DNA of 64,000 nt, from the NCBI GenBank assembly GCA_031373665.1, contig JANMMZ010000093.1:40336-104335 (forward strand). The letters run 5' to 3'. Position 1 is the stretch's first letter. Each line of letters starts with the position of its first letter. Under the pieces are notes generated by a model that was not told where the DNA came from, did not search any database, and worked only from the letters and a program-made list of their open reading frames with translations. Position numbers and translations under genes: made by a program. Shown one piece after another: positions 36,901 through 43,744 of the stretch. This DNA is from M3007 sp031373665 (GTDB lineage Bacteria > Bacteroidota > Bacteroidia > Chitinophagales > Saprospiraceae).

Positions 36901-37090
36901 CTATGAGAGCACCAAAGATTTGGCTACTAATTTCTTTATTGATTATTTGCCGCGTGGCACTTATGTATTTGAATATCCGCTTGTGGCATCGCACAGGGGT
37001 AATATGTCGAATGGTATCACTACTATTCAATGTATGTATGCGCCGGAGTTTACGAGCCACTCTAAGGGGATACGGGTTACTGTGAAATAG
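30974..37090 (+). CDS. Alpha-2-macroglobulin family lipoprotein
   Basis: A 2038-residue lipoprotein (signal with lipobox GIIAC, modified Cys at about residue 22) anchored in the envelope. After an N-terminal helical region come macroglobulin (MG2-like) beta domains (TDRAIYRPGQTIYFKGILY at about 618-636). A Pro-rich low-complexity linker (about 1243-1265, with seven consecutive prolines) occupies the bait-region position. The alpha-2-macroglobulin domain core follows, then the C-S-E-Q thioester-type motif (C1500 to Q1503), and the helical thioester-domain barrel. Family members trap proteases. In this protease-rich window it may protect the cell from its own or foreign enzymes. It stands alone, 89 bases after pyrB. 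Confidence 0.92.
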   Translation: MKLNFKFPLICLFAFALGIIACKSLRNKENTDASLKKAPKNEKPMPTLPLPGDYAQQWAEIDSLEQIGLYKSALEKAESLHTLAKNDKNQAQTIKALLYIGKNLSALEEDGFKKALARLESEEKNSAQPEKSVLQSILGEVYSSYLMNQGWNLSQRTPIADGEGGDILTWSAAQIERRSLDLYAASIQASDILMATPIENFAAITTQSNLDSFNNAPLRPTLFDVLAHRALDHYSNESNYLTEPVNAFVLDQKEAFDHYDLFVDRSFPTEDKASRKWLTIQMYQQLLRRNLPSSGGAQDLAKARLIDIDLKRLGFVHLNSSRTDKDELYAKALDALFRQFQYHNFCAEILLAQANFLYSVDNYGDKIQNQKAAHAKCEDGIKRFPGSLGAQGCANLKSSIEGKELTMECEEVAIPNKSALVSVSFRNIDKIWIKVVRGSMLDQKENQIGWEERTNYFLSLPEVQKSEWVIADPKDFQYHRTELMLKGLPAGRYHILCSSNAAFDKKISPIALAHFNVSNIGGMAVYPNQKTQFVLADRETGAPLENVTIQCYTRKYESNGFVLTATEKTITNKNGMAVIDNIPENVSAEALAILGTDSIWIGNVFANRYRGNGNIRPNVHFFTDRAIYRPGQTIYFKGILYKRDDQQKPSILPNETITVIFYDVNGQQKSTLQLKSNEFGSINGTFMAPSTGLTGYMSIGSEGFDGNASFNVEEYKRPRFEVVNKPVQGNYKLGESIVLTGEAKNYAGNSVDGATVNYRVVRNARFPYYDGWYWWKRPSYFDAPEREIAFGKTTTKADGGYEITFIAEPDGTIPAKEKPVFNYTIYVDVTDISGETRSTESRLSVGYISTEITWDLPEEIFVDSLKKVKITAANLSGQNLDMTGEVVLQQLVAPKSPYLNRYWDRPDITTLTKQEFQANFPLFAWKEEDNPQKWDRQDMLIPFTFDTKKSKTNDLQGGKVLAGYYVATLRCKDASGVPIEIVKVVRVKDEKTRFLLPTVEVEKTVYHPGETANILYGSQGNPFNLFFTYEKDMDLDQPQWIKTEGFGKLNRVITENDRGGIPFHYFAIKNNRVYQSFNYFNGFINVPWDNKDLNISYETFRDKLSPGQKEEWRIKISGQKKEKVAAEMVATMYDASLDQFAPHGWAGIGFPTNTSKIYQSRIFGNGSISSEMHYYPSGNMGALYRAYKTLNLFGFQVFNNGYNNRRMKTMSLAMPAAAMDMEVATESLQMAGGGSVSFDSGVPPPPPPPTGQAESKPQAAPPAQIRRNLNETVFFFPEMRTDAQGNIILKFTMNEALTRWKMLTFAHTKDLSQVLSSKDVVTQKELMVIANTPRFLRAGDEFEFAAKVSNLSQERITGTATLNILDATSLQPLEKQFGLVEGRFANFTTEPGQSAPVSWKFKVPDDYSGAITWQIFADGKTWRDGEESSLPVVTNRMLVTETMPITVRGNQTKQFVFENLKNKGESNTLVSERYTLEFSSNPAWYAVQSLPYLMEYPHECSEQIFSRFYANTLASSVTQKMPDIRRIYDRWKGTDAMKSNLSKNQELKTALLEETPWVLDAQSEEKQKQNIALLFDLNRMADEQTRAITTLAERQLPGGGWPWFSGGAPNWYITQHIVGGFKHLEKLGALSVNNNPEVSNMMDQALGFCEAQMQESYQKLTREVQEGKSKWEDDHLHSLIIQYLYVRSFSPIDRPDQALSYYINQAGKHWLSKGLYEQGLLCLATHRMGYRESAQGILNSLRERATQKEELGMYWPMQWGYNWNQMPVETQALMVEVFGEVANDKKAVEELRIWLLKNKQTNRWESTKATAEAVYALLLFGDNWLNNTKPVTVSVGGKNIKPTDYEPGTGYFKQAWAGSEIKNSWNEIKVENANSNIAWGAAYWQYFEDLDKIKDFQKTPITIIKQLFVEENSANGPILKPITDGQTLNRGDKIKVRVEIRCDRPMEFVHLKDMRAAGFEPTNVLSGYRWQGGLGYYESTKDLATNFFIDYLPRGTYVFEYPLVASHRGNMSNGITTIQCMYAPEFTSHSKGIRVTVK

Positions 37091-37122
37091 GCTTTGATTT
37101 GTTGTTAGTATGAGGCTGTCAC

Positions 37123-37377
37123 ATTTGTTTGGAGGGCTTTCCTATAAAATTCATTTCATTGAGTACAGGAATGAAAATGTTTATAGTACGGGATAACCGA
37201 AACAAAATTTCCCCCTCATCGCCGCCTTCCCGACCTACGGTTTCCATATCTGCGGGATTGGACTCGGCGGCTCTTCGGGGGATGAGGTTTGGGGGTTGCT
37301 GCACCGCCCCCAAACCCCTTGGCTTTCACCCAAAACTTCTAAAAATAGATTTTATAGGAAAGCCCTGTATTTGTTTG
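37123..37377. mobile_element. MITE-like element with 18-bp terminal inverted repeats and 9-bp direct repeats
   Basis: AGGGCTTTCCTATAAAAT at 37133-37150 and its exact reverse complement at 37349-37366 bound a 234-base segment. Just outside, ATTTGTTTG occurs on both sides (37123-37131 and 37369-37377), separated from the terminal repeats by one and two bases, as expected for a target-site duplication. The GC-rich interior has no convincing gene and contains matching blocks CCTCATC (near 37216) and GATGAGG (near 37280). The structure fits a non-autonomous insertion mobilised by a transposase encoded elsewhere. Confidence 0.65.
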
Positions 37378-37381
37378 TAGA

Positions 37382-37577
37382 TCAGCCTTGTTGTACTGAA
37401 TCACTATTCAATACAACCTGCTCCAAACGTTTCCCAACCTGTTGTGGCGAATCATCGGGATGAATTGGCATCGAAACTTCCAAAACAAGATCTAATGCAT
37501 TGTCAAGGTTGGTGATGACGGCATAAACGCCTAGTTTGATACTGGTTTTGGGGCTTGGTTTATTTACTTGTATTCAA
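37382..37577 (-). pseudogene. Orphan 3' end of an unidentified gene
   Basis: On the minus strand, the frame ending in TGA at 37384-37382 reads like real protein for about 60 residues (KTSIKLGVYAVITNLDNALD, then EVSMPIHPDDSP, ending LNSDSVQQG). It has no start codon: upstream it runs into a TGA inside the end of the EGF-like lipoprotein gene, in a different frame. I read it as the tail of a gene truncated by rearrangement, lying directly beside the MITE-like element. The family is unknown. Confidence 0.45.
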
Positions 37578-38126
37578 CTCGATTGTGCAGTCATTTACAA
37601 TAGTAAAAGTGCCTAAATCCCTTGATAGCACCCTTATTCTCAATTTTCCATTTGATAAAAATTTACCGAATATTTCGGGGCCTATGGCATTACCATTCTG
37701 GTCAACACATTCTGGTGCGTATAAGAAAAAATGTAAACTATCCCCATCAGGCTTCTCAAAAAATTCAACAAGTGGTGATATTATACCCAGATTTGACCCA
37801 ATTTTGACGGGCGAAGAGAGCATGGTGTTTATGCCCTTACCATCAATGGCAAAAATCAGCGTATCATAGCATAAACAATCGCTAGAATAACCCACCCAAA
37901 CCGCCGAAGAATCGCTAAACTGGACACAATAATTGTGATAAAGTAGCCCTCCATCACGACAGATACAGGTATTGTCCACGCACTCATATCCATTATCGCA
38001 AGTGCCATCTATTTTACAGGCTTCGCCCGGCTTACCAGTAGCAGGCTCTATTGGAGCGGTATTATAACAGGCAAAAGTGAATACTCCAATACCCAAATAT
38101 AGCAAAAAATAAATAATTTGTTTCAT
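37560..38126 (-). CDS. Cysteine-rich EGF-like lipoprotein
   Basis: A 188-residue lipoprotein. The signal (MKQIIYFLLYLGIGVFTFAC) puts the modified Cys at residue 20. It is followed by an EGF-like or disulphide-rich module, C-x3-GTCDNGYECVDNTCIC (about 36-56), and a beta-rich C-terminal domain of about 110 residues. Likely surface exposed; function unknown. The gene has its own promoter-like TACCTTTG on the minus strand (38172-38165), with a perfect dyad in front of it. Confidence 0.78.
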   Translation of the reverse strand: MKQIIYFLLYLGIGVFTFACYNTAPIEPATGKPGEACKIDGTCDNGYECVDNTCICRDGGLLYHNYCVQFSDSSAVWVGYSSDCLCYDTLIFAIDGKGINTMLSSPVKIGSNLGIISPLVEFFEKPDGDSLHFFLYAPECVDQNGNAIGPEIFGKFLSNGKLRIRVLSRDLGTFTIVNDCTIELNTSK

Positions 38127-38164
38127 TGTAAGAAAATATTAGTAAAACGATAATTTATGTTTTG

Positions 38165-38185
38165 CAAAGGTAGTTCCAGTGGAAC
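38165..38185 (-). promoter_or_regulatory. Promoter element with operator-like dyad for the EGF-like lipoprotein
   Basis: TACCTTTG (minus strand, 38172-38165) directly abuts a perfect dyad, GTTCC-3-GGAAC, at 38173-38185 in the promoter spacer. Confidence 0.4.
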
Positions 38186-38480
38186 AATAACTATAAAAAA
38201 AGATGCTTACAATTTTCGGCATCTGTGTTCGGATTAAAGTAATTTTAAGAACGGGTTGATGTTTGACGGTGACTTGACCTTTTTTTATAGTAGTGATATA
38301 ATAGAGTTGTTTTGACGAAGCCTGATTAGCTGTAATGGGCAGAAAAAGGTAGGTGGTCAAAAATATCTCACTGTTATTTTGTCCTATTGGACAAATGGAG
38401 CATTATCTTTGTGCTTACCATGTTCGTACTGAAGAATCCTTTCAGCACCCATGTTTGATAATAAAAACAAGTATATTAGT
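38186..38480 (+). promoter_or_regulatory. Divergent intergenic region with promoter for the 577-residue T9SS protein
   Basis: No gene is visible. TATCTTTG at 38404-38411 fits the -7 element, with TTTG at 38378-38381 upstream (22-base spacer). Between them lies the dyad TGTCC-tatt-GGACA (38380-38393). The ATG follows at 38481. Confidence 0.4.
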
Positions 38481-40214
38481 ATGAAACAATTCTTTACCCT
38501 ATTCATCTCTCTAGCCTCATTCTGGTCATTAGCACAGGCACCATCCCCCATCATTGATCGTTCTTATTCCAATCGTTTTCAGAGCGAGGTGCAGTGTTCT
38601 GCCCTTTTGCCCAATGGTGGCCTTGTGTTGGGTGTTCGTGATAACAATTTTCCAGGAGAACTTTTTTCTGATAGTATATTTGCCTATATTTTAGATAGCA
38701 CAGGGGGCGTCACACTTAGAAAGCCGCTTTCTAAAACAAATTCCGAAATTCATTTTTTCCATCAAGTATTGCACATACCAAGCGGTGGTTTTTTATTTTC
38801 TTTTGAAGGTACCCTCTGTGATGTGGGTAGTGATATGACCATTTTGCTCAAAACTGATGAAAATTTAAATCAGGTTTGGCGCATAGACGACGATTGGCAA
38901 CAACAAAATTTCCAGCCCGATGATTGGCAAATATCGTCCGATGGAAACCTCATAGGGGTGGGCTACAACAAACTTTGGAAACTGAATGCACTAACGGGTG
39001 CTCTTATTTGGGAAAAAGAAATTAACCTATCTGCTGGGCAATCTATCAATCATATACAATTGATAGAGGGAACGGAAGATTTTTTTGCATTTGGTCAACC
39101 GCAATTTCAAAAATGGGTATTCAATGGTATAAATTATGCCTTGTTGGCCTCCGCCAATCCGAGTGGCTATTTCAGTAGACACCAAATGGGATCAAATGGG
39201 CATTTATATGCTTATGAATGGAGTTCAAAAAGAATTTATGACTATAACCCTCTATTGCAAGGAACAGAGATCCCGCATAGCATTGATGAAATGGTCAACT
39301 TTGTGAGTAGTCCCAACGGCCTCTATGTCTGTGAGCGGAGCGGCTCCAATACAAAGGTATATCTGCTGGGTTTTGATGGGGCGATTATCCAGACGTTAGA
39401 GCCCTTCAGCAATTGGCAAATCGGCTCTATTTCATTGAATGGCTCGAGGTTATATATGATAGGAACCGATCATTCGGGTTTATCAAACTCAGACTACTAT
39501 AAAGATCCCATGAATGTTTGGTTGCGTATCTATCCAACACCTGAGAGCGGGTTGCCGATTAAAACCGATGCTGATATTACCGCAATCGAACAACTTTCTG
39601 GCATAGATACCAGCGGTATTTACGCGCCTTTTTTCAATGCCACGCTTTACAATTTGAATGGGGGATCATTTCGGGTACAAATCAAAAACGCTGGCACGAG
39701 TGTTTTGCAAAAGGTGCGGGTCAATACCCGATTTGAACCCAATCAATTCTGGGGCATCTGTTTTAATATTCCGGCCCAGTATCGCGACTACGACGACCTA
39801 AATTTAGCACCAGGTGCTGCTGTCTGGAAAGATTTTGGAGATGTTAGTGCACAAGGACAATTTATGTTAAGACCCATCTGTTTTTGGACATCAGGGCCCA
39901 ATGATGTGCCTGATGCTGTGCATGAAAACGATGGTCACTGTATAGATGCCCAGTATAGCGTTACTACCAGTGAGCCTTATTTGACACCTGCGCTTCAACT
40001 AAGCCCAAACCCTACTACTGACTTTCTTACTGTTACACATTCCAGTGCATTGACGATTTTGCCTTGGCAAATCGTCAATGCACTGGGCGAAGTCCTAAAA
40101 AGTGGGTCATTTGAAGGCGATAAAATAACGCAAGTGATTGATCTTAAAGGAATAGAACCAGGTGTTTACTATTTACAATGTGGCCAATGGACAGGGCGTT
40201 TTTTAGTAATTTGA
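38481..40214 (+). CDS. T9SS-secreted protein with WD40/PQQ-like beta-propeller character
   Basis: A 577-residue secreted protein. I chose ATG 38481, which starts a clean signal peptide (MKQFFTLFISLASFWSLAQA). The central region (about 25-360) has repeated short strands ending in Trp or Asp-Gly turns (DWQISSDGNLIGVGYNKLWKL, LLGFDGAIIQTL), suggesting a beta-propeller. A CARDB-like beta domain follows (about 390-490, NAGTSVLQKVRVNT). The type A T9SS sorting domain is at about 505-577 (LSPNPTTDFLTV, GVYYLQCGQ). No catalytic motif is seen. A 17-bp perfect inverted repeat lies inside the sorting-domain coding sequence. Confidence 0.85.
   Translation: MKQFFTLFISLASFWSLAQAPSPIIDRSYSNRFQSEVQCSALLPNGGLVLGVRDNNFPGELFSDSIFAYILDSTGGVTLRKPLSKTNSEIHFFHQVLHIPSGGFLFSFEGTLCDVGSDMTILLKTDENLNQVWRIDDDWQQQNFQPDDWQISSDGNLIGVGYNKLWKLNALTGALIWEKEINLSAGQSINHIQLIEGTEDFFAFGQPQFQKWVFNGINYALLASANPSGYFSRHQMGSNGHLYAYEWSSKRIYDYNPLLQGTEIPHSIDEMVNFVSSPNGLYVCERSGSNTKVYLLGFDGAIIQTLEPFSNWQIGSISLNGSRLYMIGTDHSGLSNSDYYKDPMNVWLRIYPTPESGLPIKTDADITAIEQLSGIDTSGIYAPFFNATLYNLNGGSFRVQIKNAGTSVLQKVRVNTRFEPNQFWGICFNIPAQYRDYDDLNLAPGAAVWKDFGDVSAQGQFMLRPICFWTSGPNDVPDAVHENDGHCIDAQYSVTTSEPYLTPALQLSPNPTTDFLTVTHSSALTILPWQIVNALGEVLKSGSFEGDKITQVIDLKGIEPGVYYLQCGQWTGRFLVI
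40043..40085 (+). repeat. 17-bp perfect inverted repeat inside a T9SS sorting domain
   Basis: CAGTGCATTGACGATTT (40043-40059) and its exact reverse complement (40069-40085) are separated by nine bases, and pairing can continue through GCC/GGC with a one-base bulge. It is in frame within the 577-residue T9SS gene. Confidence 0.85.
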
Positions 40215-40225
40215 TAAGACACTCT

Positions 40226-42046
40226 TTACTTGACCGGCAGCACCGCCACATCTACCAAACGCCCTACGGGGTACATTCGGTGTGTAGGCTCATACCAAGG
40301 TGAATTACGATATACCCAATCCAACTGTGCCGAAGCATTGGCAGCAAACTCTGGCTCTGCGGCGCGTTTGGCATCCAAGGCAGCGCGTTTATCTGGATTT
40401 TCTTTTAGGTATTGTGCGGCCAAATCTTCAAATACGTAAGCGGAAAAATATTCCTTTTGCATCAAGATAGGCTCGAAGAAATTCCACGCAAACCAAGAGT
40501 CCGGAGCGTTTGGCTCTAAGGTTTCGGCCAAATAGCGGTTAGCATTCTGATCTGTAAACACAACGTAATCGCCTTTCTTGAAGGCTCGTTTCAGTAGTTT
40601 TTGCTCCATTTTTACCTCGGAGTGGAAATAATGACCTTCCCATCCATTGCGCGTCTTGTAATCGCGGATGAAGTAAGTTTCCACTTCCACTTCCACATCG
40701 TCAGTGAGACGCGACATACTTACTTGATTATTTTCCAAGCGTTGTATGACATTTTCCCAAGCCTGCGGTATAATATAGGCATAAGGCTTATCTATAGTGA
40801 CCGATGGTTTGAAGTAATTGTAATATGGAATCTTTTTTGTGAATGGCTCGGTGCGGTCATACCAAAGTCGTGGCAATCCGCTCACTTCCGAAGGCTTGTA
40901 TTTGGCTGCATAACCTTTAAATGGAATGGAATCAAATTGCATTTGATCCATCGCATAATCCAGCACAAAAGTACGCTTGGTACGCGTGAGTTCGAACGCC
41001 GCAGCGCGGGCTTGACCAATAGCCTTGTGGTGTTTGTCAATAAAGCGAATCACGACATCCATGAACGCATAGGTACTCCAAACCCTATCTTTGAACGGCT
41101 TGAGCATGTGCGTTTCAGGCATAAAACCAATAGTGTTCCATAAGGCGGCATAACCTGTAGAATAGCGACCATAATCACAAAAACCAACAATACCAGAGTC
41201 AGGTGTATCGCCTGGGGTATCCACATAAGGGATCATTTCCCATTGGCGGCCTGCCATTTCAGTATAGAGTTCAGGGATCATGGTTTCTTGTAAGAATTGA
41301 CCCAGCGGTGCCTCCAACTTGTTGTGCTGGGTGGCTATCAGCGTCATTACGTATTGATAGTCAGCACCATTGCTGGTGTGGTTGTCAACAAAAACATCGG
41401 GCATCCAAGTTTGAAAAATTTGGTTGAACCCTTGGGCATTGCGCGAGTCGCATTTAAGAAAATCGCGATTGAGATCGTAGTTGCGATCATTGCCCCTGAA
41501 TCCATAAGATTCCGGCCCGTCTTGGTTGGCACGGCTAAAAGAGCCACGATTCAAGCATCCATCCACGTTGTAAACCGGGATAGCCACAATCACCAAATGT
41601 TCCAGTAATTTGTGCCATTCTGGATGCTCTAAGTAATCGCGGAGCAACATGACAGTGGCGTCTATTCCTTCTGGCTCTCCGGGATGTATTCCATTATTGA
41701 TCAATAAAATACGCTTACCAGATCGTTTGATCACTTGCGGATCAAAAGTACCTCCAGTGGCCAATACAGCCACATGAAGAGGCTCGCCGCTATCGGTACT
41801 GCCCATAGTGGTTAGCCTAAACATGGCAGGATAATCTGCGGCCAATTTTTCGTAACAATCTATGGTTTCCTGATAAGTCAGCGTACGATTGTCGTCTTTT
41901 TCAAATGGAATACTAAGATGTGCCATTGTTTGAATCATTTTTTTTTGATGTGCGCAATTGGTCAACGCAAATATGGTAAACATAAAAATTGTTGCAGGGC
42001 GGAAAAACCAACCCTGCAACAACTTTGAACGGAATGCGCTCAACAT
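40226..42046 (-). CDS. M14-family zinc carboxypeptidase, lipoprotein
   Basis: A 606-residue protein with an N-terminal lipoprotein-type signal (about 1-31, ending FALTNC). The M14 zinc site begins NNGIHPGEPEG, supplying the His and Glu ligands (HxxE), with the second His in DNHTSNGADYQ. NYDLNRDFLK is the substrate-binding region. It probably removes C-terminal residues from peptides at the cell envelope. It starts 6 bases after the M28 peptidase stop and is the last of three minus-strand genes (dsbD, M28, M14). A terminator-like hairpin lies within its first 20 codons. Confidence 0.9.
   Translation of the reverse strand: MLSAFRSKLLQGWFFRPATIFMFTIFALTNCAHQKKMIQTMAHLSIPFEKDDNRTLTYQETIDCYEKLAADYPAMFRLTTMGSTDSGEPLHVAVLATGGTFDPQVIKRSGKRILLINNGIHPGEPEGIDATVMLLRDYLEHPEWHKLLEHLVIVAIPVYNVDGCLNRGSFSRANQDGPESYGFRGNDRNYDLNRDFLKCDSRNAQGFNQIFQTWMPDVFVDNHTSNGADYQYVMTLIATQHNKLEAPLGQFLQETMIPELYTEMAGRQWEMIPYVDTPGDTPDSGIVGFCDYGRYSTGYAALWNTIGFMPETHMLKPFKDRVWSTYAFMDVVIRFIDKHHKAIGQARAAAFELTRTKRTFVLDYAMDQMQFDSIPFKGYAAKYKPSEVSGLPRLWYDRTEPFTKKIPYYNYFKPSVTIDKPYAYIIPQAWENVIQRLENNQVSMSRLTDDVEVEVETYFIRDYKTRNGWEGHYFHSEVKMEQKLLKRAFKKGDYVVFTDQNANRYLAETLEPNAPDSWFAWNFFEPILMQKEYFSAYVFEDLAAQYLKENPDKRAALDAKRAAEPEFAANASAQLDWVYRNSPWYEPTHRMYPVGRLVDVAVLPVK
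41989..42022 (-). promoter_or_regulatory. Terminator-like hairpin in the start of the M14 gene
   Basis: On the minus strand, TTGTTGCAGGG pairs perfectly (11 bp) with CCCTGCAACAA across a 12-base loop and is followed by TTTTTATG. It lies about 25-58 bases after the M14 start codon, where it could attenuate transcription or delay translation. Confidence 0.5.
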
Positions 42047-42052
42047 AAATAA

Positions 42053-43687
42053 TTAATTTTTTCCATCAACCACCAATTTTGATGGGCGGTTTGCAATATC
42101 CCATGCGGTGTAAAATGCCAATTGGGCACGTTTTGCAAGGGCATCGAAGTCAATTTTTTCTACGGTATCTGTTGGGCGGTGGTAATCTGCGTGGGTGCCA
42201 TTAAAAAAGAAAATGGCTGGGATACCGCGTTCTGCAAAATTGTAGTGGTCGCTGCGCTCATAAAAATGATTAGGATCATCTTTGGCGTTGTACTTATAGT
42301 CCAATTCCAATTTAGTGTAGCGTTCGTTGGCATCTTCATTGATGTTGTGCAGTTCTGAACTCAACCTATCAGAGCCGATGACATAAATATAATTGCCATT
42401 TTTTGGATGAAGGTCATCAATACGGCCAATCATGTCAATATTGATATCAACCACCGTTTTATCCAAGGGATACATCGGAAATTCTACGTAAAACTGAGAA
42501 CCCAACAATCCTTTTTCTTCGCCACTGACAAGCATACAAACCACCGATCTTTTAGGGCCAACGCCTTGTTTTTTGGCTTCGGCAAATGCACGTGCAATTT
42601 CGATCACCCCAGAAGTGCCAGATCCATTGTCGTCAGCACCGTGGTAAATGACTGTGGAGTCGCTCATGCCCAGATGGTCGTAATGAGCGGTGATAAATAC
42701 GTATTCTTTTTTCAAAACTGGGTCAGAGCCTTCTATAAATCCAACCACATTGGAACCTCGCAAATCTTGGCGGTCTTTTTCTAAACGGATGTCCATTTTA
42801 GCCTTGATCTTCACCGGTTTAAATTTATCACCTTCGCGAAGGCTTTCCATCGCTAAATTGGCTTTATCTCCTTTATCTCCCAATATGGCCTTGGCCATAG
42901 CCGGCGAAATGAACACACTATTGATGTATTCCTTAGCCTTTTTCTCCATGTTGGCATCCATCGGCTTCCACCCGTAGGTGGAAGTGAGTTTGCGGTTATT
43001 TTTCATGCTTTCCTCAAATTTTGTATCAATGATAAAAACCATCAAAGCACCTTTTTTCTTGGCCAACTGCACTTTTCTTTTCCAATCCATGGTCCAAGGT
43101 GAGCGCAATTCCTTCCCAGTGATCACAGATTTTCCATCTTTATCGCTGGGTTCTCCGTCATAAAATATGACGGCCTTGCCTTCTACATCAGTTTTGCCAT
43201 AATCATTATAGGCAGGATCTTCTATGCCATAACCTATAAAAACCACGTCTTTGAGCGAAAGACTGGGCTGGTTGGGGTTAAAAGACGGAAAAACATAAAA
43301 ATCGGTTCGGTTTTTAAAATCCTTTCCTTCTACCGTGATACCAATATTTTTCCATCCTTCTTTCACTAGAAGAATATCTTGCTCGTAGTTGTTTTTGTCG
43401 CCTACAGGAGGCAATCCAAGATTTTTGAACTGTTCTGCTATGTATTTTGCCGCCCTGCGTTGGCCTTCTTCGCCTGTTTCGCGTCCTTGCATTTCGGCTG
43501 AGGCCAATTTATTGAGCAGTACCTTTAAGTCAGCACTTTGTATGGTTTTACCAAAAGGCACTGGGTCGGGCAACTCATAGTACCTTTTGTATTTTTCTTT
43601 ATCCGGTACTGTAGCACCAGGCGTAACTGGCTGTGCAAATGCAAAATAAGCGGGCAATAACCCAAAAGCAATCAATAATAATCTCAT
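42053..43687 (-). CDS. M28-family aminopeptidase with PA domain
   Basis: A 544-residue exported zinc peptidase. The ATG at 43687 gives a good signal peptide (MRLLLIAFGLLPAYFAFAQ); the upstream ATG would add an unneeded extension. A PA-like insert (about 115-260) precedes the M28 metal site: ITAHYDHLG, GADDNGSGT (bridging Asp), SGEEKGLLGS (catalytic Glu pair), IDMIGR, and the last His in THADYHRPTDT. It is flanked by DsbD (58 bases upstream) and M14 (6 bases downstream), consistent with a peptide-degradation operon in the envelope. Confidence 0.93.
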   Translation of the reverse strand: MRLLLIAFGLLPAYFAFAQPVTPGATVPDKEKYKRYYELPDPVPFGKTIQSADLKVLLNKLASAEMQGRETGEEGQRRAAKYIAEQFKNLGLPPVGDKNNYEQDILLVKEGWKNIGITVEGKDFKNRTDFYVFPSFNPNQPSLSLKDVVFIGYGIEDPAYNDYGKTDVEGKAVIFYDGEPSDKDGKSVITGKELRSPWTMDWKRKVQLAKKKGALMVFIIDTKFEESMKNNRKLTSTYGWKPMDANMEKKAKEYINSVFISPAMAKAILGDKGDKANLAMESLREGDKFKPVKIKAKMDIRLEKDRQDLRGSNVVGFIEGSDPVLKKEYVFITAHYDHLGMSDSTVIYHGADDNGSGTSGVIEIARAFAEAKKQGVGPKRSVVCMLVSGEEKGLLGSQFYVEFPMYPLDKTVVDINIDMIGRIDDLHPKNGNYIYVIGSDRLSSELHNINEDANERYTKLELDYKYNAKDDPNHFYERSDHYNFAERGIPAIFFFNGTHADYHRPTDTVEKIDFDALAKRAQLAFYTAWDIANRPSKLVVDGKN

Positions 43688-43744
43688 AAAGTATGATGTG
43701 ATGTTTTTAAAAACAAACAAGTAATGTCAATAATTCTAAATTTC

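Noticed and set aside
37129..37380. 83-residue plus-strand open frame spanning the MITE-like element
   Set aside because: It begins and ends in the terminal repeats and its interior is GC-rich non-coding sequence; no domain or signal.
40601..41143. 180-residue plus-strand frame opposite the M14 peptidase
   Set aside because: Lies wholly inside a well-supported gene with intact zinc motifs and shows no domain of its own.
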